From Branchiostoma floridae (taxonomy: Eukaryota; Chordata; Leptocardii; Amphioxiformes; Branchiostomatidae): a stretch of 64,000 nt of DNA. Made by a program: the position numbers and the translations under genes. This document shows, one piece after another, positions 1 through 10,765 of this stretch; positions within the stretch are counted from its first letter, which is position 1, and every line of letters begins with the position of its first letter. The DNA lies in the NCBI RefSeq assembly GCF_000003815.2, contig NC_049979.1, forward strand, positions 23,417,085 through 23,481,084, read 5' to 3'. The notes beneath the pieces are model-generated. The model was not told the origin of the DNA. It saw nothing but the letters and a program-made list of their open reading frames with translations, and ran no database searches.

Positions 1-3000
1 CTTCTCGAGATATCTCGACTATACCGGCTCTGTTTAGGCGCAACCGCTAGCCCCTTCTTCTAAACACCGCCGGTGACGGCATGGCACCGGGTAGGGGGTA
101 ACTTAATGGCGCGACTGTAGCTTAGACTTTAAGTTCCGGCCCGGCAAACATGGTATGGTTGGAAAGGTTGCATAGCAAGGAATCGAAAGGTGCAAACCGC
201 AAAATTTTCGGATACTTCCTTCTCGAGATATTCTTGACTATACGGGCTCTGTTTAGGCGCAACCGCTAGCCCCTTCTTCTAAACACCGCCGGTCACGGCA
301 TGACACCGGGTAGGTGGTAACTTAATGGCGCGACTGTAGCTTAGACTTTAAGTTCCGGCCCGGTAAACATGGTATGTTTGATAAGGTTGCATAGCAAGGA
401 ATCGAAAGGTGCAAACCGCAAAATTTTCGGATACTTCCTTCTCGAGATATTCTTGACTATACGGGCTCTGTTTAGGCGCAACCGCTAGCCCCTTCTTCTA
501 AACACCGCCGGTCACGGCATGGCACCGGGTATGTGGTAACTTAATGGCGCGACTGTAGCTTAGACTTTAAGTTCCGGCCCGGCAAACATGGTATGGTTGG
601 AAAGGTTGCATAGCAAGGAATCGAAAGATGCAAACCGTAAAATGTTCGGATACTTACTTCTCGAGATANNNNNNNNNNNNNNNNNNNNNNNNNNNNNNNN
701 NNNNNNNNNNNNNNNNNNNNNNNNNNNNNNNNNNNNNNNNNNNNNNNNNNNNNNNNNNNNNNNNNNNNNNNNNNNNNNNNNNNNNNNNNNNNNNNNNNNN
801 NNNNNNNNNNNNNNNNNNNNNNNNNNNNNNNNNNNNNNNNNNNNNNNNNNNNNNNNNNNNNNNNNNNNNNNNNNNNNNNNNNNNNNNNNNNNNNNNNNNN
901 NNNNNNNNNNNNNNNNNNNNNNNNNNNNNNNNNNNNNNNNNNNNNNNNNNNNNNNNNNNNNNNNNNNNNNNNNNNNNNNNNNNNNNNNNNNNNNNNNNNN
1001 NNNNNNNNNNNNNNNNNNNNNNNNNNNNNNNNNNNNNNNNNNNNNNNNNNNNNNNNNNNNNNNNNNNNNNNNNNNNNNNNNNNNNNNNNNNNNNNNNNNN
1101 NNNNNNNNNNNNNNNNNNNNNNNNNNNNNNNNNNNNNNNNNNNNNNNNNNNNNNNNNNNNNNNNNNNNNNNNNNNNNNNNNNNNNNNNNNNNNNNNNNNN
1201 NNNNNNNNNNNNNNNNNNNNNNNNNNNNNNNNNNNNNNNNNNNNNNNNNNNNNNNNNNNNNNNNNNNNNNNNNNNNNNNNNNNNNNNNNNNNNNNNNNNN
1301 NNNNNNNNNNNNNNNNNNNNNNNNNNNNNNNNNNNNNNNNNNNNNNNNNNNNNNNNNNNNNNNNNNNNNNNNNNNNNNNNNNNNNNNNNNNNNNNNNNNN
1401 NNNNNNNNNNNNNNNNNNNNNNNNNNNNNNNNNNNNTAGACTTTAAGTTCCGGCCCGGCAAACTTGGTATGGTTGGAAAGGTTGCACAGCAAGGAATCGA
1501 AAGGTGCAAACCGCAAAATTTTCGGATACTTCCTTCTCGAGATATTCTTGACTATACGGGCTCTGTTTAGGCGCAACCGCTAGCCCCTTCTTCTAAACAC
1601 CGCCGGTCACGGCATGGCACCGGGTAGGTGGTAACTTAATGGCGCGACTGTAGCTTAGACTTTAAGTTCCGGCCCGGCAAACTTGGTATGGTTGGAAAGG
1701 TTGCATAGCAAGCAATCGAAAGATGCAAACCGCAAAATTTTCGGATACTTCCTTCTCGAGATATTCTTGACTATACGGGCTCTGTTTAGGCGCAACCGCT
1801 AGCCCCTTCTTCTAAACACCGCCGGTCACGGCATGGCACCGGGTAGGTGGTGACTTAATGGCGCGACTGTAGCTTAGACTTTAAGTTCCGGCCCGGCAAA
1901 CTTGGTATGGTTGGAAAGGTTGCATAGCAAGGAATCGAAAGGTGCAAACCGCAAAATTTTCAAATACTGCCTTCTCGAGATATTTTTAACTATACGGGCT
2001 CTGTTTAGGCGCAACCGCTAGCCCCTTCTTCTAAACACCGCCGGTGACGGCATGGCACCGGGTAGGGGGTGACTTAATGGCGCGACTGTAGCTTAGACTT
2101 TAAGTTTCGGCCCGGCAAACTTGGTATGGTTGGAAAGATTGCACAGCAAGGAATCGAAAGGTGCAAACCGCAAAATTTTCGGATACTTCCTTCTCGAGAT
2201 ATTCTTGACTATACGGGCTCTGTTTAGGCGCAACCGCTAGCCCCTTCTTCTAAACACCGCCGGTCACGGCATGGCACCGGGTAGGTGGTAACTTAATGGC
2301 GCGACTGTAGCTTAGCCTTTAAGTTCCGGCCCGGTAAACATGGTATGGTTGGAAAGGTTGCATAGCAAGGAATTGAAAGGTGCAAACCGCAAAATTTTCG
2401 GATACTTCCTTCTCGAGATATTCTTGACTATACGGGCTCTGTTTAGGCGCAACCGCTAGCCCCTTCTTCTAAACACCGCCGGTCACGGCACCGGGTGGGG
2501 CGTGACTTAATGGCGCGACTGTAGCTTAGACTTTAAGTTCCGGCCCGGCAAACATGGTATGGTTGGAAAGGTTGCACAGCAAAGAATCGAAAGGTGCAAA
2601 CCGCAAAATTTTCGGATACTTCCTTCTCGAGATATTCTTGACTATACGGGCTCTGTTTAGGCGCAACCGCTAGCCCCTTCTTCTAAACACCGCCGGTCAC
2701 GGCATGGCACCGGGTAGGGGGTGACTTAATGGCGCGACTGTAGCTTAGACTTTAAGTTCCGGCCCGGCAAACATGGTATGGTTGGAAAGGTTGCATAGCA
2801 AAGAATCGAAAGGTGCAAACCGCAAAATTTTCGGATACTTCCTTCTCGAGATATTCTTGACTATACGGGCTCTGTTTAGGCGCAACCGCTAGCCCCTTCT
2901 TCTAAACACCGCCGGTCACTGCATGGCACCGGGTAGGGGGTGACTTAATGGCGCGACTGTAGCTTAGACTTTAAGTTTCGGCCCGGCAAACTTGGTATGG

Positions 3001-4083
3001 TTGGAAAGGTTGCATAGCAAGGAATCGAAAGGTGCAACCGCAAAATTTTCGGATACTTCCTTCTCGAGATATTCTTGACTATACGGGCTCTGTTTAGGCG
3101 CAACCGCTAGCCCCTTCTTCTAAACACCGCCGGTCACGGCACCGGGTGGGGCGTGACTTAATGGCGCGACTGTAGCTTAGACTTTAAGTTCCGGCCCGGC
3201 AAACTTGGTATGGTTGGAAAGGTTGCATAGCAAGGAATCGAAAGGTGCAAACCGCAAAATTTTCGGATACTTCCTTCTCGAGATATTCTTGACTATACGG
3301 GCTCTGTTTAGGCGCAACCGCTAGCCCCTTCTTCTAAACACCGCCGGTCACGGAACCCGGGTAGGGGGTGACTTAATGGCGCGACTGTAGCTTAGACTTT
3401 AAGTTCCGGCCCGGCAAACTTGGTATGGTTGGAAAGGTTGCATAGCAAGGAATCGAAAGGTGCAAACCGCAAAATTTTCGGATACTTCCTTCTCGAGATA
3501 TTCTTGACTATACGGGCACTGTTTAGGCGCAACCGCTAGCCCCTTCTTCTAAACACCGCCGGTCACGGAACCCAGGTAGGGGGTGACTTAATGGCGCGAC
3601 TGTAGCTTAGACTTTAAGTTCCGGCCCGGCAAACTTGGTATGGTTGGAAAGGTTGCATAGCATGGAATCGAAAGGTGCAAACCGCAAAATTTTCGAATAC
3701 TTCCTTCTCGAGATATTCTTGACTATACGGGCTCTGTTTAGGCGCAACCGCTAGCCCCTTCTTCTAAACACCGTCGGTCACGGCACCGGGTGGGGGGTGA
3801 CTTAATGGCGCGACTGTAGCTTAGACTTTAAGTTTCGGCCTGGCAAACTTGGTATGGTTGGAAAGGTTGCATAGCAAAGAATCGAAAGGTGCAAACCGTA
3901 AAATTTTCGGATACTTCCTTCTCGAGATATTCTTGACTATACGGGCTCTGTTTAGGCGCAACCGCTAGCCCCTTCTTCTAAACACCGCCGGTCACGGCAT
4001 GGCACCGGGTAGGGGGTGACTTAATGGCGCGACTGTAGCTTAGCCTTTAAGTTCCGGCCCGGCAAACTTGGTATGGTTGGAAA
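1..4083. repeat. Tandem satellite array, unit about 219 bp
   Basis: A unit beginning CTTCTCGAGATATTC recurs at 1, 219, 438, 657, 1533, 1752, 1971, 2190, 2409, 2623, 2842, 3060, 3274, 3489, 3704 and 3918. Spacing is 219 bp, dropping to 214-215 bp where a small deletion removes part of the CGGCATGGCACCGGG segment. Copies differ by only a few substitutions. The array is already under way at base 1, so it extends upstream of the window, and it stops inside a copy at about 4083. A short CCGGT/ACCGG inverted pair lies in the unit. Open frames across it are by-products of repetition. I see no clear RNA polymerase III A/B box pair and assign no function. Confidence 0.95.
669..1436. other. Assembly gap (768 N) inside the satellite
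   Basis: The run of N lies within the satellite. The unit start before it (657) and the first after it (1533) are 876 bp apart, exactly four times 219. The gap length therefore agrees with four missing copies. Confidence 0.98.
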
Positions 4084-4099
4084 AGTCTCTTTGTGCGCT

Positions 4100-5480
4100 A
4101 TTGACAGATAAAACTGCTTTATAGTAATCCGAATAGTTTGTAGCCCTAGCTGTAGAATAGTAACAAAGTAATTTTTAGTACTCAGAGGACTTTTTGCTTT
4201 CTGCCCAGGGGTTTTTCTGTGCAATGTAAGTCATTTAAGTGACGCACACTTTGTAATCTTGATGCCATAAAGTTTTGAATTTACGAATATTCAGCGTCAA
4301 TGGTTGAAAAGGAGCTTTCCTGGCCCTCATTTATCGCGGTTAATCCGAGTAGGTTTCAAGCCCTGTAGAAAATAACCAAAGTAATTTTCAGTACTCAGGT
4401 GACTTTTTGCTTGCTGTCCACGGGTAGTACTTTACAATTCAAGTCATGAAAGTAACGCACACTTTGTAATCTTTCTTTCCATTACGTTTGAAAGGTAAGA
4501 ATATTCAGCGTCAATGTTGAAAAAGGAGCTTTCCGGGCCCCCGAATTTCGCGGTTAATGGTCTTATTCCACAATTTCGCCGTCCCATAGGAATACAGCTT
4601 AAATCACACAACTTCTATGCCCGCAAATCCAATTAAAAACAGTATTTCTGGAGATGTTTTGCTTTCTATTGGAAGTGCACTAGGTCGTTCGGCATTTCAA
4701 AAAATGACACCCACTCAACTATAGTTATCGGATTTCAAACTGCGAGTACCCGAGCCCTGTAGAAAAGTACCAAAGTAATTTTCAGTACTCAGATGACTTG
4801 TTGCTTTCTTCCAACGGATATTACTATGCAATTCAAGTGACTAAAGTAAAGTACACTTTGTAATCTTAACGCTATACGTTTGAAAGTTTAGAATATTCAG
4901 CGTCAACGGTGATAAAGGAGCTTTTCGGGCCCCCTACTTTCGCGGTTAATGCGATCAGGTTTCAAGCGCTGTAGAAAAGTACCAACGTAATTTTTAGTTC
5001 TCAGATTACTTTTTGCTTTCTTTCAACGGGTAGTACTATGCAATTCAAGTGACTAAAGTAACGCACACTATGTAATCTTGACGACATTACATTTGAAAGT
5101 TAAGAATATTCAGCGTCAATGGCAAAAAATGAGCTTTCCGGGCCCCGACTTTCGCGGTTAATCCGAGTAGGTTTCAAGTCCTGTAGAAAAGTACCAAAGT
5201 AATTTTCAGTACTCAGATGACTTTTTGCTTTCTATCCACGGGTAGCACTATGCAATTCAAGTGATTAGATTAACGCAAACTTTGTAATCTTGACGTCATA
5301 ACGTTTGAAAGTTTAGAACATTCAGCATCAATGGCGCAAAAGGAGCTTTCCGGATCCCCGACTTTCACGGTTAATCCAAATACCTTTCAAGTCCTGTAGA
5401 AAAGTACCAAAGTAATTTTCAGTACTCAGATGACTTTTTGCTTTCTGTCCACGGGTAGCACTATGTAATTCAAGTAATTA
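4100..5480. repeat. Diverged tandem array, unit about 213 bp
   Basis: A motif close to AGTAATTTTCAGTACTCAG starts at about 4167, 4380, 4774, 4985, 5198 and 5411. Spacing is about 213 bp except for one interval of 394 bp that holds a partial or scrambled copy. Each unit also carries GGAGCTTTCCGGGCCCC-like, TTCGCGGTTAAT-like and CTTTGTAATCTTGACG-like blocks. The sequence is unrelated by eye to the 219-bp satellite it directly adjoins, and copies are much more diverged. No gene is visible here. Confidence 0.85.
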
Positions 5481-5661
5481 AAGTATGCAATTTACCAACA
5501 AAAAGGCTTCTTACACTTACTTACTTTTGCAAGCCATCTGGCATCAAAATGCTGCGCAGGTCTGTAATGGTGACCTTTCACCTTTTGCTGATCTCACATG
5601 TATCGCCATGGTGAGCAAAAACAAGGCTCACCATGCATGGTATCGCTCAAAAAGACATGTT

Positions 5662-6294
5662 CAGGGGTGCCTAAGCATTTGCACGATCCCTATGAAATTC
5701 GTACGAATATTATGTGATACACACGAATCACTATGCGAAAACGCACGAATATTATGAAATTCGCACGAATCACTATGCGAAATCGTACGAATTTTATGAA
5801 ATTCGCACGAATCACTATGTGACACACACGAGCCTTATGTGATTTGCACGATCCTTATGCGAAATTGCGCAACCACTGGCGGAGTCACGTGACAAACGGA
5901 GCGGGATTTTCAAGATGGCGGCTTCGCCGCTTCGGCGACTGAAAATACGATGTAACACGCCGAAATGAAGCTAAACAGTAGCTCACAGGCTATCAAATAC
6001 ATCTTTGCGACGGTAAATGTCCATTCCATGCCTTGAAATATAAATATCTCGGGTAGAAACGCTCAAAATCATGCCTCCTCCCGGCCGCCGTTTTTGCATA
6101 AGGATCGTGCAAATCACATAAGGCCCGTGTGTGTCACATAGTGATTCGTGCGAATTTCATAAAATTCGTACGATTTCGCATAGTGATTCGTGCGAATTTC
6201 ATAATATTCGTGCGTTTTCGCATAGTGATTCGTGTGTATCACATAATATTCGTACGAATTTCATAGGGTTCGTGCAAATGCTTAGGCACCCCTG
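5662..6294. mobile_element. Fold-back transposable element with about 205-bp inverted arms
   Basis: The left arm (5662 to about 5870) starts CAGGGGTGCCTAAGC. Its near-exact reverse complement forms the right arm (about 6090-6294), ending GCTTAGGCACCCCTG. Both arms are built from short degenerate subrepeats such as CGCACGAATCACTATGCG. The unpaired centre (about 5870-6090) contains an AAGATGGCGGC motif and no long frame. A possible 5-bp target duplication ATGTT flanks both ends (5657-5661 and 6295-6299). No transposase is present, so the element is non-autonomous. The CAGGGGTG terminus is reminiscent of hAT ends, but the short duplication does not fit the usual 8 bp, so the superfamily is left open. 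Confidence 0.85.
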
Positions 6295-6299
6295 ATGTT

Positions 6300-7024
6300 A
6301 CCCCTTCGTTGAGAATGGTACAGTCGTCGCAGTAACGCGACATGGTCTCTCGCGAGAATCGGCGATATGTGCTAATGAGGTCAGTGAGACAGGAAAATAA
6401 TGCTGAAACTGGCTGTGTGGCATACGTGATATGATAGCTGTTTTGTTTTGATGTGGACGTGGAGTCAGGGGCAAAGTGTGGGCTTGAAATGGACGATATC
6501 ATCCCTCCGCTCAAGGTAGTGTATGTCAGAATGTGCATAACAGGGCATGTCTCTCGCTTTGTGGCATTTACACTGCGTTTTTAGCTGACACAAGTGACAG
6601 AAAGAACCCTCCTTGGCTGTCAGAATCGAAGTTGCATCGATCTGTTCGACGCTGGCAAGCACTTGTGCTGGTTGGGAGGGGGGCGGGGAAGTTATCATTT
6701 GTGACTGCTTGTCACGAATTGAGAAGCATCTAGAGAAAGCTCTGGAGTGTCCGTAATCAAATTAAAGTCTATAAGTATAACGTTACTCTAGAAATACTAA
6801 ATTATTTGCAAACCTACAAGGTAAAGGATCCCATAATTTAGTACTTGGCAACAAGGACACATTGGTCAAAGACAGTTTGGTTGTTTATATTCAGTTAAAA
6901 CAAAAACCAAGGAGCTTTAGAAAGTAAAAAGAATGCATTTATTTTAGACCAGTAGACATTTTTTTGTGTACAAATGAATGAAAATGTAGTATGTTAAATG
7001 ACATTTATAACTTCCTTGTCTTTG

Positions 7025-7056
<32 letters not shown>

Positions 7057-7203
7057 ATCTGAGAAGAAGCTGTATACAGGGTGTGGATGGTTACAATTAG
7101 TTGATAGGTTCAGTCCTGGGTAGGGCATCTGAGTTGGGGCAGCCGCACTAGGTACTGCAAGGGTGTGAACATACAAACATTTTGTTGTTGTTTTATCGAA
7201 CAG
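6300..7203. other. Gene-free interval upstream of the BTBD17-like gene
   Basis: No frame here resembles a conserved protein. A pyrimidine-rich tract ending TTTTATCGAACAG lies immediately before the ATG at 7204 and looks like a 3' splice site. One or more 5' exons of the downstream gene may therefore lie in or beyond this interval; I could not identify them. Confidence 0.5.
7027..7054. repeat. (CA)14 microsatellite
   Basis: An uninterrupted CA dinucleotide run lies about 150 bp upstream of the BTB gene. Confidence 0.97.
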
Positions 7204-8580
7204 ATGGCCTCTGAAGAAGAAGAAGACCATCCTGAGGAGGAGGAGGAGGAGACTGTGCCTAAGGAGCTGATCGACAACTCCCCAGCTTTCCTCTGCAGCG
7301 TCTCCAACCTGCTGGTTACCTCCCAGTTCAGTGACATCACCCTGAAGGTGGGAAACCGGGTATTCCAAGTGCACAAACTGTTCCTCGTCAACGCTAGCGA
7401 CGTCTTCAGAGTCATGCTGACCCACGACAACTGGGTGGAGGCTCAGCAGAAAGTCATCGAGCTGAAGGAGGATCCAAAATGCGAGGCTGTGTTCGCTGAG
7501 TTCCTGCACTACATGTACTCTGGACAGATCTACATGAACATGGAGACGGTGCTCCCCATCTTGGTCCTGGCTGATAAGTACAATGTGACAAACTTGAAGG
7601 ATCTGTGTGTGAACTTCATGACGCAGCACCTGGCTGCAGACAGTAACAGCACGCACGCCGTGTCGTGGTTCCAGCAGGCTCACATGTTCCACCACAAGAA
7701 CCTGGAGGAGAAGTGTCACAAGTTCATCGTCTGGAACATGGAGACGGTCATCAAGTCCCCCGACTGGCTCAACTGGGGCAAGAAACCACTGCTGACTCTC
7801 CTGCAGAGTTCGGACATTGTTATCCAAGACGAGTTCAGCCTGTACGTCGCAGTGGAGGCCTGGATTCGTGAAGAGTGCGGTCCTAACTTGGGGAGAGCGA
7901 AAGACTTGCTGACTGAGTTCCTACCACATATCCGCTTCCCCATGATGACCCCCCAGCAGCTGCTGCAGCTGGAGAGCACACAGTTCGCTCAGCAATATCC
8001 AGACCTCTACACCAATGAGATCAGTGAAGCCTTCCGATATCACGCCCTTCCCCGCTCGGACAGACCACACAACCAGCTTCAGCACATCAAGTACGGGTGT
8101 CGGAATTACACGGACAATCAGTTCAGCGCAGGCCTGGTTACCGAGGACTATTCGTCCATGCCTACCTGCGAACTACGGACTCTGGAGTTTGAAACTAAGA
8201 AGAGCAACTCTAATGCAGATGTGGACAAGTGGGGCTGGGTTGTGGAATTCTACCCTAAGGGGGTACGGTGGGAGGGGTGTTACATGCACAGCTGGGTCCG
8301 CATGCAGTTTGTGGAGCCGAAGGAGAGCTGTGAGGTCCGCTTCATCCTGCGGTCAACGGACGCGGAAACTCGTAACGTGGAGGTTGCAATACTGATCTGC
8401 GGACATCAGAGGGGGGTGGAGTATGTAGAGCAGGTGGTCCAGCGCAGATTTCTCTTCAATGCTGAGAACAGAATCATGTTGCTAAATAACATCATCCCTA
8501 TTCAGGAACTCAGCTCCCCTGACTCACACTACCTGGTCAATGACAGTCTCAAGCTGCAGATTGTTCTTAAGCCTCACTGA
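7204..8580 (+). CDS. BTBD17: BTBD17-like BTB/BACK domain protein
   Basis: This 458-residue frame starts at an ATG right after a splice-acceptor-like sequence. The frame also runs 13 codons upstream to 7165, but that extension looks like intron or UTR. An acidic N-terminus (EEEEDHPEEEEEE) leads into a BTB/POZ domain (about residues 35-140, with QFSDITLKVGNRVFQVHKLF), then a BACK domain (about 145-250, with LLTLLQSSDIVIQDEFSLY). The C-terminal half (about 280-458) ends HYLVNDSLKLQIVLKPH, which matches the tail of vertebrate BTBD17 as I recall it, and the length is close to human (about 478). BTB domains dimerise or recruit cullin-3; the role of BTBD17 is poorly known. The vertebrate protein has a signal peptide, not seen here, which might be encoded by an upstream exon. 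LGALS3BP-like proteins are the nearest alternative. Confidence 0.82.
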   Translation: MASEEEEDHPEEEEEETVPKELIDNSPAFLCSVSNLLVTSQFSDITLKVGNRVFQVHKLFLVNASDVFRVMLTHDNWVEAQQKVIELKEDPKCEAVFAEFLHYMYSGQIYMNMETVLPILVLADKYNVTNLKDLCVNFMTQHLAADSNSTHAVSWFQQAHMFHHKNLEEKCHKFIVWNMETVIKSPDWLNWGKKPLLTLLQSSDIVIQDEFSLYVAVEAWIREECGPNLGRAKDLLTEFLPHIRFPMMTPQQLLQLESTQFAQQYPDLYTNEISEAFRYHALPRSDRPHNQLQHIKYGCRNYTDNQFSAGLVTEDYSSMPTCELRTLEFETKKSNSNADVDKWGWVVEFYPKGVRWEGCYMHSWVRMQFVEPKESCEVRFILRSTDAETRNVEVAILICGHQRGVEYVEQVVQRRFLFNAENRIMLLNNIIPIQELSSPDSHYLVNDSLKLQIVLKPH

Positions 8581-8880
8581 GCATGTGCAACAGTACATGT
8601 ACATTCTCTCAACTGTACATACTGCCATGTGAAGTTAACAAAATTATTCATGTCCCTCATTCAGTATCTATTCTCATTTGCAAAACTTAAATTAGACAAC
8701 AAACTAAGGGACGCAAATAGTTCATTCCAACTGTAGCATCTTTTGTAAATGAATGAATTAAGTACTGTACCTCTGAACTATGAAATTTTACAAATACTTA
8801 GATTTATGTTATTAGATGTATGTTAATGATAATTTTAGCATGTATCAGAAGTTAAAAGCACAAAACAAAATGCTTTACAT

Positions 8881-8886
8881 AATAAA
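8881..8886 (+). terminator. Polyadenylation signal of the BTBD17-like gene
   Basis: AATAAA lies about 300 bp after the stop at 8580, within AT-rich sequence that looks like a 3' UTR. Confidence 0.5.
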
Positions 8887-10765
8887 ATCAATGAAAGGTA
8901 TGAATGAGGGGTATGAATGGTTTTATTGTTAACTGTAACCTCTAATGATATAGTACAATCATGTCTCTGTGAAGAGTGATGAAATGAACAACTTCACTTC
9001 ATCATTGCATGTATGGTTGTAACAAATGTGAAATTATAAGATAAAGTTTATTGAAGGTGGGATATATATGAAGAAAGTTCAAAATAATGCATGAGTTATG
9101 GTAGAGTATACATGTACAAAGTATCTTCTAGAGTAACAAAGATATCAAGCTTTTGCAACAAAGGGCTCAATTCTATTGATAGAATGAATGCCTTTCAATA
9201 GGGTGATAGTTATATGCAATGTTGTCATTTCTGTTGCAGTGATGAAATGTAAAAATGAAGAGCAGGACTTATCTAAGGAAACAGCAATATTCAAATGATA
9301 AAAAAGCTATGCGTAATATATACAAACATAAATAATGCCTGTGGCTATGATACTTTGTAATCATTTTGGATCATACATGTAGCACAACTGCCTTTGATAT
9401 CATATCAATATCAAAATGTGATGTTTCATACAGAGTGCCTGTAAGTAACGCTTCTACACACATATCAAAACACCAGTTGGAAGATCTCATAATCTCTGAA
9501 ATAAAAAGAGTTATTTGTAAATTTCTTGTTTCAGTGTTCTTTATTGATTGTGCAAATGATGATGGTCTCCTTAACTCAAATTACATCTAAACAATTGTAT
9601 GCACTAAATAGCAGCCACTCAAGAAACTTGATGAGATTATGGAAATGGTCAGACATTATATACAGATACTAGTACTGTGTTTCGTCAATGACGTGCTATC
9701 TTTAAACATTGACTATTTCCATATCATAGACAGTTGCTCAAGTGACTGCTATTTGGCATATCTTATTACCTAGACATCTAACCTTCATCAACATACATCT
9801 ACACCACTTTTTCATCTTATCAAAGGGTATGAAGACCGAGGATTGTCCAGGGCAAAAGATATAAAACCAAAAAAAGAAGTTCTTCTGCAGTGCCAAGTTT
9901 TATCACTCAATAGGAGGCCCAAAATCAACATATTTCCATCAAGTTCCCAAGACCTCATACCAGACATCATTGCAATTCATCCAGAAGTTGTTAAGTTATA
10001 ACCCCATAAACACAAAGCTACAAACAGCCAGACTCAAAACAACAACTCATGGAGACATGGGAGATGTAAATATGCAAGCTCCCTGTGTGTCGTTCTTTCG
10101 AGAACCTTTGCATGCATTAATATTTCACGTCGCTAGTCGGCGCCATTGCACGACGCGCGAGACTTTGAATGAACTGCATCGCGAAAACCTGGAGGCTAGG
10201 TGATGCCTACGTGATGCCAGGTCTACGTCACATTGGTCTGCGGTTGAACATCTCAGGCGGAACTTTAAATCCCCTGCCTTTTCTTTTATTGTAATGGTAG
10301 GTTATGTTATCTGTTACATGTAAGTTGACGATACATACTTTTTTTACGTATGGTGCATAACGTCAGTGGGAATTTTAGAAGAAAACAGTCCAGTAAGCCG
10401 CCCCCCTCCCCAACCTCCCAAAATTGGTGTACATAATCTGGGATACAAAATGTAGAAAATAAGGGACTTACAGAAGTGTTGTCCCGGCTCCAACGTGTTG
10501 GATTTAGTTCAGAAAAATGTTATGACCTAATGGTGTTTGTCAAGGCTTGCTTGATGGCACTGAAATCATGCACCAGACTGCAGCTGTTTTACTATGATAA
10601 AAAGTTATCACTTTTTTGGGCAATCTTTGTTTGCCACAACGTTCCTACAGGCTTGCTACTTGTACTACAGTCAGTAGAACTGTTACAGTTACTGTAGTAG
10701 TCTGGCGTGAAGAACTGTACCACTCCCTTTTGTTTTTATGACCCCAGTCACAATAAAACAACCCC
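8887..10765. other. Intergenic region between BTBD17-like and SRBD1
   Basis: AT-rich sequence without a supportable coding frame. Short open frames at 9366-9590 and 9970-10203 show no family features. The only compositional change is a CpG-richer patch at about 10120-10260, listed separately. Confidence 0.6.
10120..10260 (+). promoter_or_regulatory. Possible SRBD1 promoter or 5' UTR exon
   Basis: In an AT-rich surrounding this patch holds GCGCCATTGCACGACGCGCG, a TACGTCA CRE-like site and a possible splice donor (GGAGGCTAG before GTGATG, near 10200). It lies about 500 bp upstream of the first SRBD1 coding exon. Promoter use is inferred from composition and position only. Confidence 0.25.

Noticed and set aside
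541-1576. Long open frames across the first N run
   Set aside because: Most of each frame is N and the remainder is satellite sequence repeated throughout 1-4083.
6994-7827. 277-codon minus-strand frame opposite the BTB gene
   Set aside because: It is the antisense shadow of a conserved plus-strand BTB/BACK coding exon and continues into a CA microsatellite.
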